In this document: positions 1-9,830 of the stretch, piece after piece
Layout: each line of letters begins with the position of its first letter
Numbering within the stretch: position 1 is the first letter of the stretch
Assembly (NCBI GenBank): GCA_021850865.1
Contig: JAJZKN010000001.1
Location: 62,001 to 126,000, forward strand
Direction of reading: 5' to 3'
From: a bacterium
GTDB lineage: Bacteria > Patescibacteriota > Saccharimonadia > Saccharimonadales > UBA4665
Length of the DNA stretch: 64,000 nucleotides
Program-made: the position numbers and the translations under genes
Notes under the pieces: model-generated
Databases searched by the model: none
Told to the model about the DNA's origin: nothing
Seen by the model: only the letters and a program-made list of their open reading frames with translations

Positions 1-36
1 CGCTGCTGGACGCTGCAAACAACCGGGAAAGAATGA

Positions 37-345
37 TCATTTACCGCCTTTCTTCTTGGCGTAATCCGGCAGCGCATTAACCGTTCGCTTCACGATTAGC
101 CAAACCAAAACAAAGGCTAAGGCGACTCCGAGCAGTGTAATCCAGGGCGAACTCTTAAAATACGAATCCAGGTAGTAGCCGCCGGCGATCGGGATCAGCA
201 CGGCCACGGCCATTTGCCAGCTCATAGCAATTGCCGATGAAATAAATAACTGTTTAGCCTCCAGCGAACCGGGTTGGCCTGAACCAGCCATAAACTCCTT
301 AGGGCCATGGCCTGACTTTGTCGGGGCTGGTCGTGTTGCCACCAT
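37..345 (-). CDS. AtpZ/AtpI-like small membrane protein (putative F0F1-ATPase accessory subunit)
   Basis: 102 aa, two hydrophobic segments with a GGYYLDSYFKSSPWITLLGVALAFV pattern typical of AtpZ/AtpI family. Confidence 0.6.
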   Translation of the reverse strand: MVATRPAPTKSGHGPKEFMAGSGQPGSLEAKQLFISSAIAMSWQMAVAVLIPIAGGYYLDSYFKSSPWITLLGVALAFVLVWLIVKRTVNALPDYAKKKGGK

Positions 346-451
346 TTCACTTTTAGTATATAGAGGTAAACATCTTGTGGCAAGAGCGGCAAAGACAATG
401 CCGAGCCGTCAATTAAAAATACTTTGCCTTCAGATAGTTCAATAAGTTAAA

Positions 452-718
452 ATGGATACTATGAGTGATAAGTCTAAAGTAACAATCTACACGGCAACCT
501 GGTGCGCTTTCTGCCACGCAGCTAAACAATACCTCGACACACTGGGTGTCAAATACGAAGACCTGGATGTTGAGACCGATCCGGCTAACGGCATGGCGGC
601 ATTGACTAAAAGCGGGCAACGAGGCATTCCGGTACTGGACATTGACGGCGATATTGTTATCGGCTTCGACCGGCCAAAAATCGATAACGCCCTCAAATCC
701 CACCATCTGGTCACTTGA
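452..718 (+). CDS. Glutaredoxin/mycoredoxin-like thiol oxidoreductase
   Basis: WCAFCHAAKQYLD active site, GIPVLDIDG cis-Pro region; 88 aa. Confidence 0.8.
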   Translation: MDTMSDKSKVTIYTATWCAFCHAAKQYLDTLGVKYEDLDVETDPANGMAALTKSGQRGIPVLDIDGDIVIGFDRPKIDNALKSHHLVT

Positions 719-823
719 TTTGAACAAACCTTGATATAAATCACAAAAATCCAGTTAAAAAAATAACAGGATAGCCGAGCGCATGGGTGTTACGCTAGAA
801 CGACATAAGTAGGGGGATTAGTT

Positions 824-1291
824 TTGGAAAGCCAACCCGAAAACGTTATCGGTCTTATTAACTCTCAAGTAACTGAACGGATTAACCATAATCCCGAACT
901 GGCGCGGGAGGTATTGGTGGTTATCCGTAAAAATCCTGGCCGTGAGTTGCAGAAAACCGAGCTTGAGGGGTCAGACAACCTGTTTGGCGATCAAGAACAA
1001 CTTATTTCGACCTACGACTTTTTCTCGCAGGTGGTAGCCGATATCGAACGGTTTAGCCAGGTGCAGATCAGCGACGAGGACGTAGACAGAGCCTATGATG
1101 ATACGGAGTACGTTCGCTGGCTTAATGCACATTCACAGTCAAACGGCTTAAGGGACCGGACTTTGACCAGCCAGGAACGGACGATCAGCATCAGAGCCAA
1201 TCTGCTGCGCTTCCTGGCAGACAAGGCAATCGTTAATCGAGTAGCGGTAGTGCCGCCGACCGACGACGAACAGCTGGAACTGGCTAATTAG
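824..1291 (+). CDS. Conserved hypothetical protein
   Basis: 155 aa ORF without overlapping better ORF; family not recognised. Confidence 0.55.
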   Translation: MESQPENVIGLINSQVTERINHNPELAREVLVVIRKNPGRELQKTELEGSDNLFGDQEQLISTYDFFSQVVADIERFSQVQISDEDVDRAYDDTEYVRWLNAHSQSNGLRDRTLTSQERTISIRANLLRFLADKAIVNRVAVVPPTDDEQLELAN

Positions 1292-1347
1292 CACCCCTAA
1301 GTGCTCAACCTGATTGTCGGCAACTATGGGTATAATAGTACTTAGTT

Positions 1348-1917
1348 ATGGCGTTTGAAGATTATAAGACCAAGGAGTCGGTAGTACTGGTGTATACCGG
1401 CGATGGCAAAGGTAAGACCAGCGCTTCAGTCGGGTTGATGGCCAGAGCCCTCGGCAACGGCTGGAGGGTTGCTTTTATTCAGTTTATTAAACACTGGGAG
1501 GTCAGCGAGCATAAGTTTATCCAGGAGATCCAGCCTCTGTACGGCGAAAAGCTGTATTTCTATAAAGGCGGAATGGGCTTCTATAACGCCGGAGACATGA
1601 GCGCCAAGAACGTTACTCCTCAAGAACATCAAATAGCTGCTAAAACTACTTATGACGTCGCCTTAAAAAGCGTCAGCAGCGGTAAATTCGATCTGGTAAT
1701 TTGTGATGAAATCAATAATGCAGTAAACGACAAACTGCTCAGTATCAGCCAGGTGGCCAAGCTGATCGATCAGCGCAATCCGCATACCAGCCTATGCTTG
1801 ACCGGCCGCAACTTTAATATGGAGTTAATTGGCAAGGTCGACATTGCTACCGAGATGAATAAAATCAAGCACCATTTTGACGATAAATACTTAGCCAACA
1901 AAGGAATAGACTTTTAA
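1348..1917 (+). CDS. cobO: Cob(I)yrinic acid a,c-diamide adenosyltransferase (CobO/BtuR family)
   Basis: VYTGDGKGKTSASVGLMARALGNGWRVAFIQFIK P-loop start is diagnostic; VICDEINNA. Confidence 0.85.
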   Translation: MAFEDYKTKESVVLVYTGDGKGKTSASVGLMARALGNGWRVAFIQFIKHWEVSEHKFIQEIQPLYGEKLYFYKGGMGFYNAGDMSAKNVTPQEHQIAAKTTYDVALKSVSSGKFDLVICDEINNAVNDKLLSISQVAKLIDQRNPHTSLCLTGRNFNMELIGKVDIATEMNKIKHHFDDKYLANKGIDF

Positions 1918-1958
1918 GCTTGTTTGTTATAGAATAAGGCTCACATTAAGCCATCTCT

Positions 1959-2972
1959 ATGATTGAATCCTACCCATATAATCAACAGGAAAACGGACCT
2001 AATCCAGATATCAATTTCGTACCTTTCGCTAAAGACCAGGGACTCCTGGTTTTCTATAACCCGACAAACGAGCGGGCAACGCGCCACGCCGAGGAGATCG
2101 TCCGCAGCCGTGGCGAATGGCCGGCAAACGGTCCCATCCGGACAATTCCTACCGATACCGAGCAGCAGGCAAATGTAGAAGCGCTCGAACACCACAGTAA
2201 GCAAGGACCTTTTCATATTGCGGTCTTGGGTGGCGACGGCACCAGTCACCAAATTCTGGACGCCGTCTGGCGAAAAGACTTTAAGGGAGTAACAACTGTC
2301 TCGGCCGATGGCTACGCCAACGATCTGGCCCACTCACTACATATGAGTCATTACCTTCGGGACCCGATCGGCTCACTACGCGACGGCTCGGTCGGCAAAA
2401 TTAGCGCAGTTGAGGTAACAATCACCGACAAATACAGTTCCGAATTATCGATACCAGCTTTCGGTTATTTCAGTATCGGTGTCAGTGGACTAGTCGCCAA
2501 ATATTTTAATTCAGCAGAGTACCGCAATCGGGAAAAACCCGCCAAGGGCTATAAGCTGCGCCGGGAAGAAATCCAAACGGCAATGGACTATTTCAACAAC
2601 GCCAAGCCATTTATCGCTTATGATAAGGTAAATGGTACGCGGGAAATTATTGACCACCATGTTTTGATCGGCGGCCGGATGGCTAAAATCCGCTGGTTGC
2701 CGTACAAAAGAATTCTGGCCGATGTCGCCGCTGTCGGGGAAATCAAGACCAACAACTATAAAGAATTGTTAAAAAGTATGGGGCACATGTTGATCGGTGG
2801 CGTTACGCTGCATGACGGCGAGACAAAGTCACTGAAGGTGTACTCGATCGGTGACACGCCACTGACTATGCAGATTGACGGCGATACACTGGCAATTGCC
2901 AGTGCCTCTAAGATCTCCTACCGTATCAGCAGTGAACAGCCGCTGCTGGTCGCCCATACCAGATTCGCTTAA
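1959..2972 (+). CDS. Diacylglycerol kinase-like / NAD kinase-fold lipid kinase
   Basis: VLGGDGTSHQILDAV GGDG motif; FGYFSIGVSG; C-terminal MQIDGD. Confidence 0.75.
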   Translation: MIESYPYNQQENGPNPDINFVPFAKDQGLLVFYNPTNERATRHAEEIVRSRGEWPANGPIRTIPTDTEQQANVEALEHHSKQGPFHIAVLGGDGTSHQILDAVWRKDFKGVTTVSADGYANDLAHSLHMSHYLRDPIGSLRDGSVGKISAVEVTITDKYSSELSIPAFGYFSIGVSGLVAKYFNSAEYRNREKPAKGYKLRREEIQTAMDYFNNAKPFIAYDKVNGTREIIDHHVLIGGRMAKIRWLPYKRILADVAAVGEIKTNNYKELLKSMGHMLIGGVTLHDGETKSLKVYSIGDTPLTMQIDGDTLAIASASKISYRISSEQPLLVAHTRFA

Positions 2973-2978
2973 GAAAAT

Positions 2979-3836
2979 CTAAGTGATCGTTGGGCTGATT
3001 CTGGCCCGGCGCAACCGTAAGCCGTAAAGATAGCGCAGAGAAAACGACCGAAGTTCAGGATCATAACTTTCGTAAACTAGTCTGGCCGGAAAATATGTCG
3101 CCAAAACCACGAGAATAACCACATGCATGTATAGGCGGCGCTTAACCGAATGCACCTTGTAGGTTTTTGGGCTGGTCAGGCAGTATTTAACAAATGGCAG
3201 AAAATGTTCATCCAGCCTTCTGGTGGATAAACCGGCCACCAGTTCCGGTTCGTAGCCCACGATAAGGCCAAGCTCCTGCAAATGAATTCCCAGATCCAGA
3301 TCCTCGTGCAGCCCACCACCTTGACACTGCCGGCTCTTTACCTTGATCCAAGCTGACTTTTTAATAGCCATATTAGCGCCCTGAAGAAACAACCGGTCAC
3401 CCAATCTTGCTGCCAAATAGCTTCTGGCCCAACGGTCAATACGGTTTGCGATGTCTACCAGCACGAAATCATAATAATCGGCGGAGCCGGACACCGCCGC
3501 CAGTCCGGGATTTTGCGCAAACAGGGTCGCTATCTTATCCAGCCAATCCGGTGGCAGCAGTGTATCGGCGTCAATCCTGGCAATAATACTGCCTCTGGCA
3601 GCGTTAAACCCGCGGCTACGAGCGTACACTACGCCCTGTTTAGGTTCGCGGAGCAGACGGACAAAAGGGAACGATGCCGCCACCCTCTCAGAGCCATCAC
3701 TTGAATTATTGTCCACGACAATAACCTCATATGGCTTAAGATTTAGCCCATCGATTGCCTGCAAACAGGCAGCCAGAGCCACCGCGTCGTTATATACTGG
3801 AATAACTAGACTGATTTTAGCGTTATTAATCATCAA
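2979..3836 (-). CDS. Family 2 glycosyltransferase
   Basis: SLVIPVYNDAVALAACLQAI, VVDNNSSDGS, RIDADTLLPPDWL. Confidence 0.88.
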   Translation of the reverse strand: MMINNAKISLVIPVYNDAVALAACLQAIDGLNLKPYEVIVVDNNSSDGSERVAASFPFVRLLREPKQGVVYARSRGFNAARGSIIARIDADTLLPPDWLDKIATLFAQNPGLAAVSGSADYYDFVLVDIANRIDRWARSYLAARLGDRLFLQGANMAIKKSAWIKVKSRQCQGGGLHEDLDLGIHLQELGLIVGYEPELVAGLSTRRLDEHFLPFVKYCLTSPKTYKVHSVKRRLYMHVVILVVLATYFPARLVYESYDPELRSFSLRYLYGLRLRRARISPTIT

Positions 3837-3857
3837 GAACTTAATTAGATATTATAT

Positions 3858-4994
3858 ATGCCCCAAGCAAAACAATACGAATCACACCTTAGAAAATACT
3901 TAACATACCCCGTTGCTTACTACCGCCGCGGATTATTTGAAAAGCTGGTCATTTTTTTTATTATTGCCGGCCTGCTGATTTATTTTAGCTTCTGGAGTAT
4001 CGCCCAATGGTACTCTTCCACCCAGAGTCATTTGCCCATGACTTACGGGGTAACCTTCGTCCCCGATTACGCTCAGAGCCTTGGATTAAATCCCAATCAG
4101 ACAATGCAGGCATTGATCGGCATTGGTGTGCGGCAATTCAGACTAACCAGCTACTGGAGTGACATTGAACCGGCTCAGGGCAGCTACAACTTTTCCCAAC
4201 TTGACTGGGAATTCGCCCAGGCCAATAAAGTTCATGCCAAGATCATTTTAGTGGTCGGCCTTAGGCAGCCACGCTGGCCGGAATGTCATCCGCCTTCCTG
4301 GGTCAACACCGCGGGACCGCTAAATAGCTGGGAACCACAGCTCCTCAACTATATGCGCATAGTTATTAACCGCTACAAGCACAACCCCGCGCTGGAAGCC
4401 TGGCAGCTGGAAAACGAATATTTTCTAAAAGGCTTCGGTTCGTGCAACAATTTCAGCCGGTCAAGACTGATCACTGAATACCAGATGCTTAAACAGCTTG
4501 ATCCGTCTCACCCCGTGATTGTCGGTCGCAGCAATAATGATATCGGCATACCGGTCGGCCAACCCAAGCCGGATATCTATGGAATCTCCATCTATAAACG
4601 AGTCTGGGACGCCAATGTCACCCATCGCTACCTGGAATACCCTTTCCCCGGCTGGTACTACGGCTTTTTAGCCGGGCTGCAGAAAATTTTCGACCATCGG
4701 AACATGATTATTCTGGAGCTGCAGGCGGAAGCCTGGCCGCCTAACGGCAAGACCATTACCCAGATCAGTCTGAGCGAACAGAACAAATCAATCAACGCCG
4801 CCAGGCTGAAAAACCGCTTCAGCTTCGCCCGGAGCACCGGAATGAAAGATGCAATTCTTTGGGGTGCCGAATACTGGTATTACCGGATGGAAATCGAACA
4901 TGATCCAAGTCTGTGGAATGTTGCCAAAACCGAGTTCAAGGCAAACGACTACCATAACGGCTCGTACCTGTTTGGGCACATCGCTTCCCGATAG
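3858..4994 (+). CDS. Membrane-anchored glycoside hydrolase (TIM-barrel, cellulase/GH42-like clan)
   Basis: N-terminal TM; LEAWQLENEYF acid/base-type NE motif; MIILELQAEAW nucleophile-like strand. Confidence 0.65.
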   Translation: MPQAKQYESHLRKYLTYPVAYYRRGLFEKLVIFFIIAGLLIYFSFWSIAQWYSSTQSHLPMTYGVTFVPDYAQSLGLNPNQTMQALIGIGVRQFRLTSYWSDIEPAQGSYNFSQLDWEFAQANKVHAKIILVVGLRQPRWPECHPPSWVNTAGPLNSWEPQLLNYMRIVINRYKHNPALEAWQLENEYFLKGFGSCNNFSRSRLITEYQMLKQLDPSHPVIVGRSNNDIGIPVGQPKPDIYGISIYKRVWDANVTHRYLEYPFPGWYYGFLAGLQKIFDHRNMIILELQAEAWPPNGKTITQISLSEQNKSINAARLKNRFSFARSTGMKDAILWGAEYWYYRMEIEHDPSLWNVAKTEFKANDYHNGSYLFGHIASR

Positions 4995-5011
4995 CTTACA
5001 ATAAAGGTATT

Positions 5012-5473
5012 ATGGCCAAGAAAAAAAGCCGACCAACCAAAACAATAGTTAACCGACGGGCGAAATTTGATTACCGGCTCGGCGAGACTTTTATTGCCGG
5101 CCTTGAGCTAACCGGCGCCGAGACCAAAGCCTTAAGACTGGGCCACGGCCAATTGACCGGAGCTTACGTCACCATAAAAGACAATCAGCTGTACGTGCTG
5201 AATATGACTATTAACGGGACTAACGGTATCAGAATCAGCGAGAGCGACCAGACCCGAACCCGGAGGCTACTGGCTAAACGGCGCGAAATAAACCAGTTGA
5301 TCCGGCTAAAACAACAGGGGGAAACCATAGTTCCCCTGGAGCTACTGACCAAAGGCAGATTCATTAAGCTGAAAATAGCTTCAGCTCAAGGTAAGAAACT
5401 CTACGACAAACGACAAACGATTAAAGCTAGAGATGAAGCAAGAAATATTCAAGCAATACTCAAGAATAGGTAG
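5012..5473 (+). CDS. smpB: SsrA-binding protein SmpB
   Basis: NRRAKFDYRLGETFIAGLELTGAETKALRLGHGQLTGAYV; GKKLYDKRQTIKARDEAR C-terminus. Confidence 0.95.
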   Translation: MAKKKSRPTKTIVNRRAKFDYRLGETFIAGLELTGAETKALRLGHGQLTGAYVTIKDNQLYVLNMTINGTNGIRISESDQTRTRRLLAKRREINQLIRLKQQGETIVPLELLTKGRFIKLKIASAQGKKLYDKRQTIKARDEARNIQAILKNR

Positions 5474-5567
5474 ATACCGTTGCACTGCATTCATCCGTTA
5501 GGTATAATCCAGACTGACTTTGGCTGCCTAAAGCAAGCCAAAATGCCAGACACACTTTATACATTAT

Positions 5568-5642
5568 TCCGGGGTAGCTCAGCGGTAGAGCGGGTGGCTG
5601 TTAACCACTAGGTCGCTGGTTCGAATCCAGTCCCCGGAGCCA
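5568..5642 (+). tRNA. tRNA-Asn (anticodon GTT), CCA encoded
   Basis: TCCGGGG...CCCCGGA acceptor stem, GCTCAGCGGTAGAGC D-arm, GGCTGTTAACCAC anticodon arm, CTGGTTCGAATCCAG T-arm, GCCA end. Confidence 0.95.
5620..5642 (+). repeat. attL-like direct repeat (3' end of tRNA-Asn)
   Basis: TTCGAATCCAGTCCCCGGAGCCA, identical to 18076-18098; 26/27 match if extended to 5616/18072. Confidence 0.9.
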
Positions 5643-5653
5643 AATAGAACGCA

Positions 5654-5671
5654 AAGCCTTTTTTAGGGCTT
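5654..5671 (+). terminator. Possible terminator downstream of tRNA-Asn
   Basis: AAGCC-loop-GGCTT stem just past the CCA, T-rich loop and downstream. Confidence 0.4.
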
Positions 5672-6049
5672 CATTTAATTTTTCGTCCCTGTTATTTTTA
5701 TCCATATGTTTGGATTGAATTCGGAAGTCGCAGCACGCAGCGATTAATGGTCGTAATGCAATAGCAAGAAGCAACTCAATAGTGTTTACATTTGCGTGAT
5801 GCGAAGATCTATCTTGGTAGGCCGGCCGATAGAGCCAAACTAGACGCCCAAAAGTTCAAGATTATTCATTATGGCTGGTCTGTTTTACACCTTAAGATTT
5901 AAGTTCGAGACCCTAGAGCCTTTGGTATACTAAGGCAATATGATAAAACCACCGAGATTACAGTCGGTCGACAAAGATGCGCTTGTGGGTCTATCGAATA
6001 GCGTAGTCGGTAAGCCATCCACTGCTCACGAAATAGATTTGGGCGAAAA

Positions 6050-6835
6050 GTGAACCACAGCGATACGCCTATAGTAAAGGTGTTGAGCGACATTGATGGG
6101 ACTCTACTACGCTTTGGCGTGCCCAAAGTAAACCCTGCAGTAAAGGATGCGCTAAAAAAATTACGCCGAAATAATATAGATGTTCATTTAGCGACAAGCA
6201 GGACCGTCGCAACTACACAAGGCCTAGTTGAGGATATTGCTATTGGTCATCAACTTGCGATAACCGATAGTGGTGCAACGGTTGTCTACGCCGATACCCT
6301 GGAAGTTGTATGGAAGCAATGGCTCGATAAGGAACTAGCATATCAGCTGAGCAGCCTTCTCGTTCCCTACGCAACACTTATCTGCTGTACAGTAAAGTAC
6401 GCTCCTTTTACGAAGAAAGATGCGAAAGAAATGATCGCAGAAGGTAAACATGTTTTTGACGATGTACCGTCAATTTTTATGGTTCATACTCAAAAAACAA
6501 TTCAGCCAATACGAACCATACTGGCCTCCTTCAAAACAATACGTACACATACAGAACTATTTGAGAGTGGTCCGTTCTATGGTACACAGATTACGCGCAA
6601 GGGCGTAGATAAGAAGTCGGGGACAATGCAACTCCTGGCGCTTGCAGGTGAATATTCAGGTAAAATACTTGCCATTGGAGATGGAAGTAACGACCTTCCT
6701 TTATTCGAAGCTGCGGACATAAAAGTCGCGATGGGTTCAGCACCTAGGGCAATGAAAGAGCAAGCAGATTTTGTGACCGACACTGTGGATCATGATGGAT
6801 TTGTTAGGGCGATGTGCGAGTATAACTTAATATAG
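6050..6835 (+). CDS. HAD-superfamily (IIB/Cof-like) phosphatase
   Basis: LSDIDGTLLRFG motif I, ATSRT motif II, GDGSNDLPLFEAAD motif IV. Confidence 0.85.
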   Translation: MNHSDTPIVKVLSDIDGTLLRFGVPKVNPAVKDALKKLRRNNIDVHLATSRTVATTQGLVEDIAIGHQLAITDSGATVVYADTLEVVWKQWLDKELAYQLSSLLVPYATLICCTVKYAPFTKKDAKEMIAEGKHVFDDVPSIFMVHTQKTIQPIRTILASFKTIRTHTELFESGPFYGTQITRKGVDKKSGTMQLLALAGEYSGKILAIGDGSNDLPLFEAADIKVAMGSAPRAMKEQADFVTDTVDHDGFVRAMCEYNLI

Positions 6836-6851
6836 CTTCTATATAAATTAA

Positions 6852-8051
6852 TTGTTTTATAATATTATTGTCATGGAAAGACCCCCGATATATCCTTATT
6901 TCTACCCTATTACACGTGTTTCTAAAGACAGGAATCGTCGGGCACTTCGGCATGGCGCAACGATTCCTGATGAGATACGTATCGCCCAAGAAGCACGACC
7001 TCGATTTGAAGGTCACGACCAACCTCTTATCCACTGTCTAGGCGATATATCACTGCGTTACTGGGATGACGCAGATCCTGATGCAATGCGCATGCAGACA
7101 GAGCTTGCAGCTCAATATGGAGTTGACGGTTTTATTTTTGACAGTTTTATGGGTGCTAAGCATGGTAAGCCAACTAACGAGATGGGGCACATTATTGATG
7201 ACAGCTTTCTGAAGGAACGAGCGTCGAATGGGCTTTTTTTTGGCCTGATGTCGATATTTGCAGGACCGCGTGCCGTCTTGCCACTACCAACGCTCCGGTA
7301 CAAAGAGCGAAAAAGGGTCTACGACATTTCTCGTCAATCTGTTGAGATTATTGTAGATAAGTCAGCACGGCATTACTGGACGCGAGATGAGTATATACGG
7401 GTCAATGACCGTCCATATCATTCTGTGTTTGTTCCACTGAATCGAACAAAAAGTCGTCGTGATGATTTGCATATATACGAAACAATTGAATATATGAAAG
7501 AATATGCAGATAAAACATATGGTATAAATCCATACCTTGTTGCTGTATCGCAAGGTGCCGATCAAGCCGAACCATTGATAAAAAAGGGTGCCGACGCGGT
7601 TACTAGCTACGCTTTGCTTCCAGATTTTTCGGCCAAAGCCACACCTATTCAGGATTATGCAATGATGGTCGACAGAAGTGAGGGTGAATGGCAGAATATG
7701 CACACTCGACTTGACGTGCCATATGTGCCAACCGTTGTTGTCGGATGGGACGCTACCGCAAGGACTTCAAATGATATAGCATTCGAGAATGGTGTAGGCA
7801 TGTACCCATTTACTCCAATTATACACGGCGGAACGCGTGCTTTATTTGGTGAGATGCTTCGGCGACAATACGCTTATCTTAAGGCCAATGTACCAGTTTC
7901 TGAGCAGTATATTCCTGTTAATGCGTGGAACGAGATTACCGAAGGGTCTTCGTTACTACCAAGAATTAGAAGTGATGGGACAGTTGATAGTGGATTGCTT
8001 GAGGAAATAAAGGCTTTCTCCGAAGATATCGTAAAAAATAATATCGCATAG
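6852..8051 (+). CDS. WbsX/GH99-like glycan-processing protein
   Basis: IYPYFYPI..., QYGVDGFIFDSF, WNEITEGSSLLP C-terminal motif typical of Glyco_tran_WbsX/GH99-like proteins. Confidence 0.65.
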   Translation: MFYNIIVMERPPIYPYFYPITRVSKDRNRRALRHGATIPDEIRIAQEARPRFEGHDQPLIHCLGDISLRYWDDADPDAMRMQTELAAQYGVDGFIFDSFMGAKHGKPTNEMGHIIDDSFLKERASNGLFFGLMSIFAGPRAVLPLPTLRYKERKRVYDISRQSVEIIVDKSARHYWTRDEYIRVNDRPYHSVFVPLNRTKSRRDDLHIYETIEYMKEYADKTYGINPYLVAVSQGADQAEPLIKKGADAVTSYALLPDFSAKATPIQDYAMMVDRSEGEWQNMHTRLDVPYVPTVVVGWDATARTSNDIAFENGVGMYPFTPIIHGGTRALFGEMLRRQYAYLKANVPVSEQYIPVNAWNEITEGSSLLPRIRSDGTVDSGLLEEIKAFSEDIVKNNIA

Positions 8052-8052
8052 T

Positions 8053-9747
8053 TTATTCTTTTGAGATTACGTAGTCACCGATAACAAGCGTATCTAGTCC
8101 ACACCCAAGGAAGCATTTTACGGCCTGTTCAGGAGTATTTACGATAGGCTCACCCATAATATTGAATGAAGTGTTCATTAAAACTGGAGTGCCGGTTTGC
8201 TTCTGGAAGGCTTTGAGGAGTTTCCAATAGCGAAGGTTACCTTCTTGCGTAACGGTTTGAACGCGCGCTGTGCCGTCGACATGCGTAACCGCAGGTATTT
8301 CTATCTGTTTATCCTTCTTTACATTAAAAGCAAGTATCATGTAAGGCGATTCTTTAGTTGTACCAAGTTCGAAGTAGTTCCGAGCATCCTCAAGTGTCGT
8401 CGAGGGTGCAAACGGCCTAAAGTGTTCACGGAATTTAATTCGTTCATTTACGTGATCCTTATTTTCGGCTAAACGAGGGTTCGCTAAAATACTACGATTC
8501 CCGAGTGCTCGTGGTCCAAATTCTGCCCTACCTTGATACCAGCCAACGAATTTATTATCAGCCAGAAGTGCCGCTACGTAGTCTTCAAGGTTCGTTGGTT
8601 TTATCCATGAAAGGGAGTATTTCGTAAGAGCAGCTTCGACATTCTTATCAAGAAAATCAGGTCCTAGATAAGGGCTTTGGTTAGTAAGAGAAAGTACTCG
8701 TTCTTTAGGTCTTAGCGAGTAATAGCTGAGTAGCGCAGCGCCAGCACTTGCGCCATCGTCTCCAGCAGCAGGATAAATAAATATGGAATCGAATATGGCT
8801 GCTTGAGCGATTTTTCCATTTCCTACACTATTAAGTGCTACACCCCCAGAAATACAGAGATTCGAGGCTCCCGTGCTGTCTTTTGCCTTTTTTGCTAACG
8901 CCAGAAGTGCTTTTTCTAATACATCTTGAGCTGCACGAGCTATGTTCATATGGTGCTGTGTTAATTCATCATCTTTGTTGCGGGGCTGTCCAAATATGGA
9001 AACAAATTTTTTCGAGACATTTTCACTAGGTTTTTTCTGAAAATAGAAATAACTAAGGTCGAGTTCGTAGCCGTTTGCGCCTACTTTTAAAACATCATTC
9101 ATTGCTTCAACAAGACTTAGGTCTCCGTAAGGAGCTAGCCCCATGACCTTTCCTTCATCCTCGTTTTCTTTGAAGCCTAAAAATTCGGTAATGCACGAGT
9201 AAAATGCGCCGAGCGAGTTGGGGTAGTTGACTTGAGTGAGCTTCTTGATGTTTGCACCTGAGGCAGAGTAAATACAAGTCGCTTCATGTTCTCCGCGTCC
9301 GTCGACAGTAATAATGGCAGCTTCTGTAAACGTCGAAGTGTAATATGTTGAGGCTGCGTGACAATCGTGATGATTTAGGAAGCGAACCTTACCTGTGTAT
9401 CCAAGACGCTTAAACTGAGCATTAGTGTCGACGATTTTGCGTAATTGATAGATACTATTTGTAATAGCTTCAAAAGTATAGACTGGAAAGTATTTAAAAA
9501 AGTTCACTACATTAAGATGGTATACGAGCTTTAGATAATCGAAGCAAACACTTATTTCATCAATAGTATTGATGTCAGATATTCCTGACTGATCTATACA
9601 AAACCGAATGGATGATTTTGGAAATTTGCAACTATGCTTTTCTCTATTGAATCGCTCTTCAGCGATGGCGGCAATGATAACACCATTCATGACAATTGTG
9701 GCACTTGTATCGTGTCCATACGGTTTGATTCCTAAAGTAACAGTCAT
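8053..9747 (-). CDS. O-carbamoyltransferase, NodU/CmcH/TobZ family
   Basis: LGIKPYGHDTSATIV, AEERFNREKHS, NHHDCHAASTYYTS, GWYQGRAEFGPRALGNRSILANPR, MNTSFNIMGEPIVNTP; start moved from 9819 to internal Met at 9747. Confidence 0.93.
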   Translation of the reverse strand: MTVTLGIKPYGHDTSATIVMNGVIIAAIAEERFNREKHSCKFPKSSIRFCIDQSGISDINTIDEISVCFDYLKLVYHLNVVNFFKYFPVYTFEAITNSIYQLRKIVDTNAQFKRLGYTGKVRFLNHHDCHAASTYYTSTFTEAAIITVDGRGEHEATCIYSASGANIKKLTQVNYPNSLGAFYSCITEFLGFKENEDEGKVMGLAPYGDLSLVEAMNDVLKVGANGYELDLSYFYFQKKPSENVSKKFVSIFGQPRNKDDELTQHHMNIARAAQDVLEKALLALAKKAKDSTGASNLCISGGVALNSVGNGKIAQAAIFDSIFIYPAAGDDGASAGAALLSYYSLRPKERVLSLTNQSPYLGPDFLDKNVEAALTKYSLSWIKPTNLEDYVAALLADNKFVGWYQGRAEFGPRALGNRSILANPRLAENKDHVNERIKFREHFRPFAPSTTLEDARNYFELGTTKESPYMILAFNVKKDKQIEIPAVTHVDGTARVQTVTQEGNLRYWKLLKAFQKQTGTPVLMNTSFNIMGEPIVNTPEQAVKCFLGCGLDTLVIGDYVISKE

Positions 9748-9830
9748 TAGTTTGATGGTATCATAGTTAGTGTCGCAATCCCGTCGTCTTTTCTGGGGTG
9801 ATGAACTACAATACGACATAGGTATAGAAT

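Noticed and set aside
5901-5921. Possible further att-like sequence (GTTCGAGACCCTAGAGCC) near the left end of the island
   Set aside because: Needs a multi-base gap to align with the tRNA end; too weak to claim without a statistical scan.
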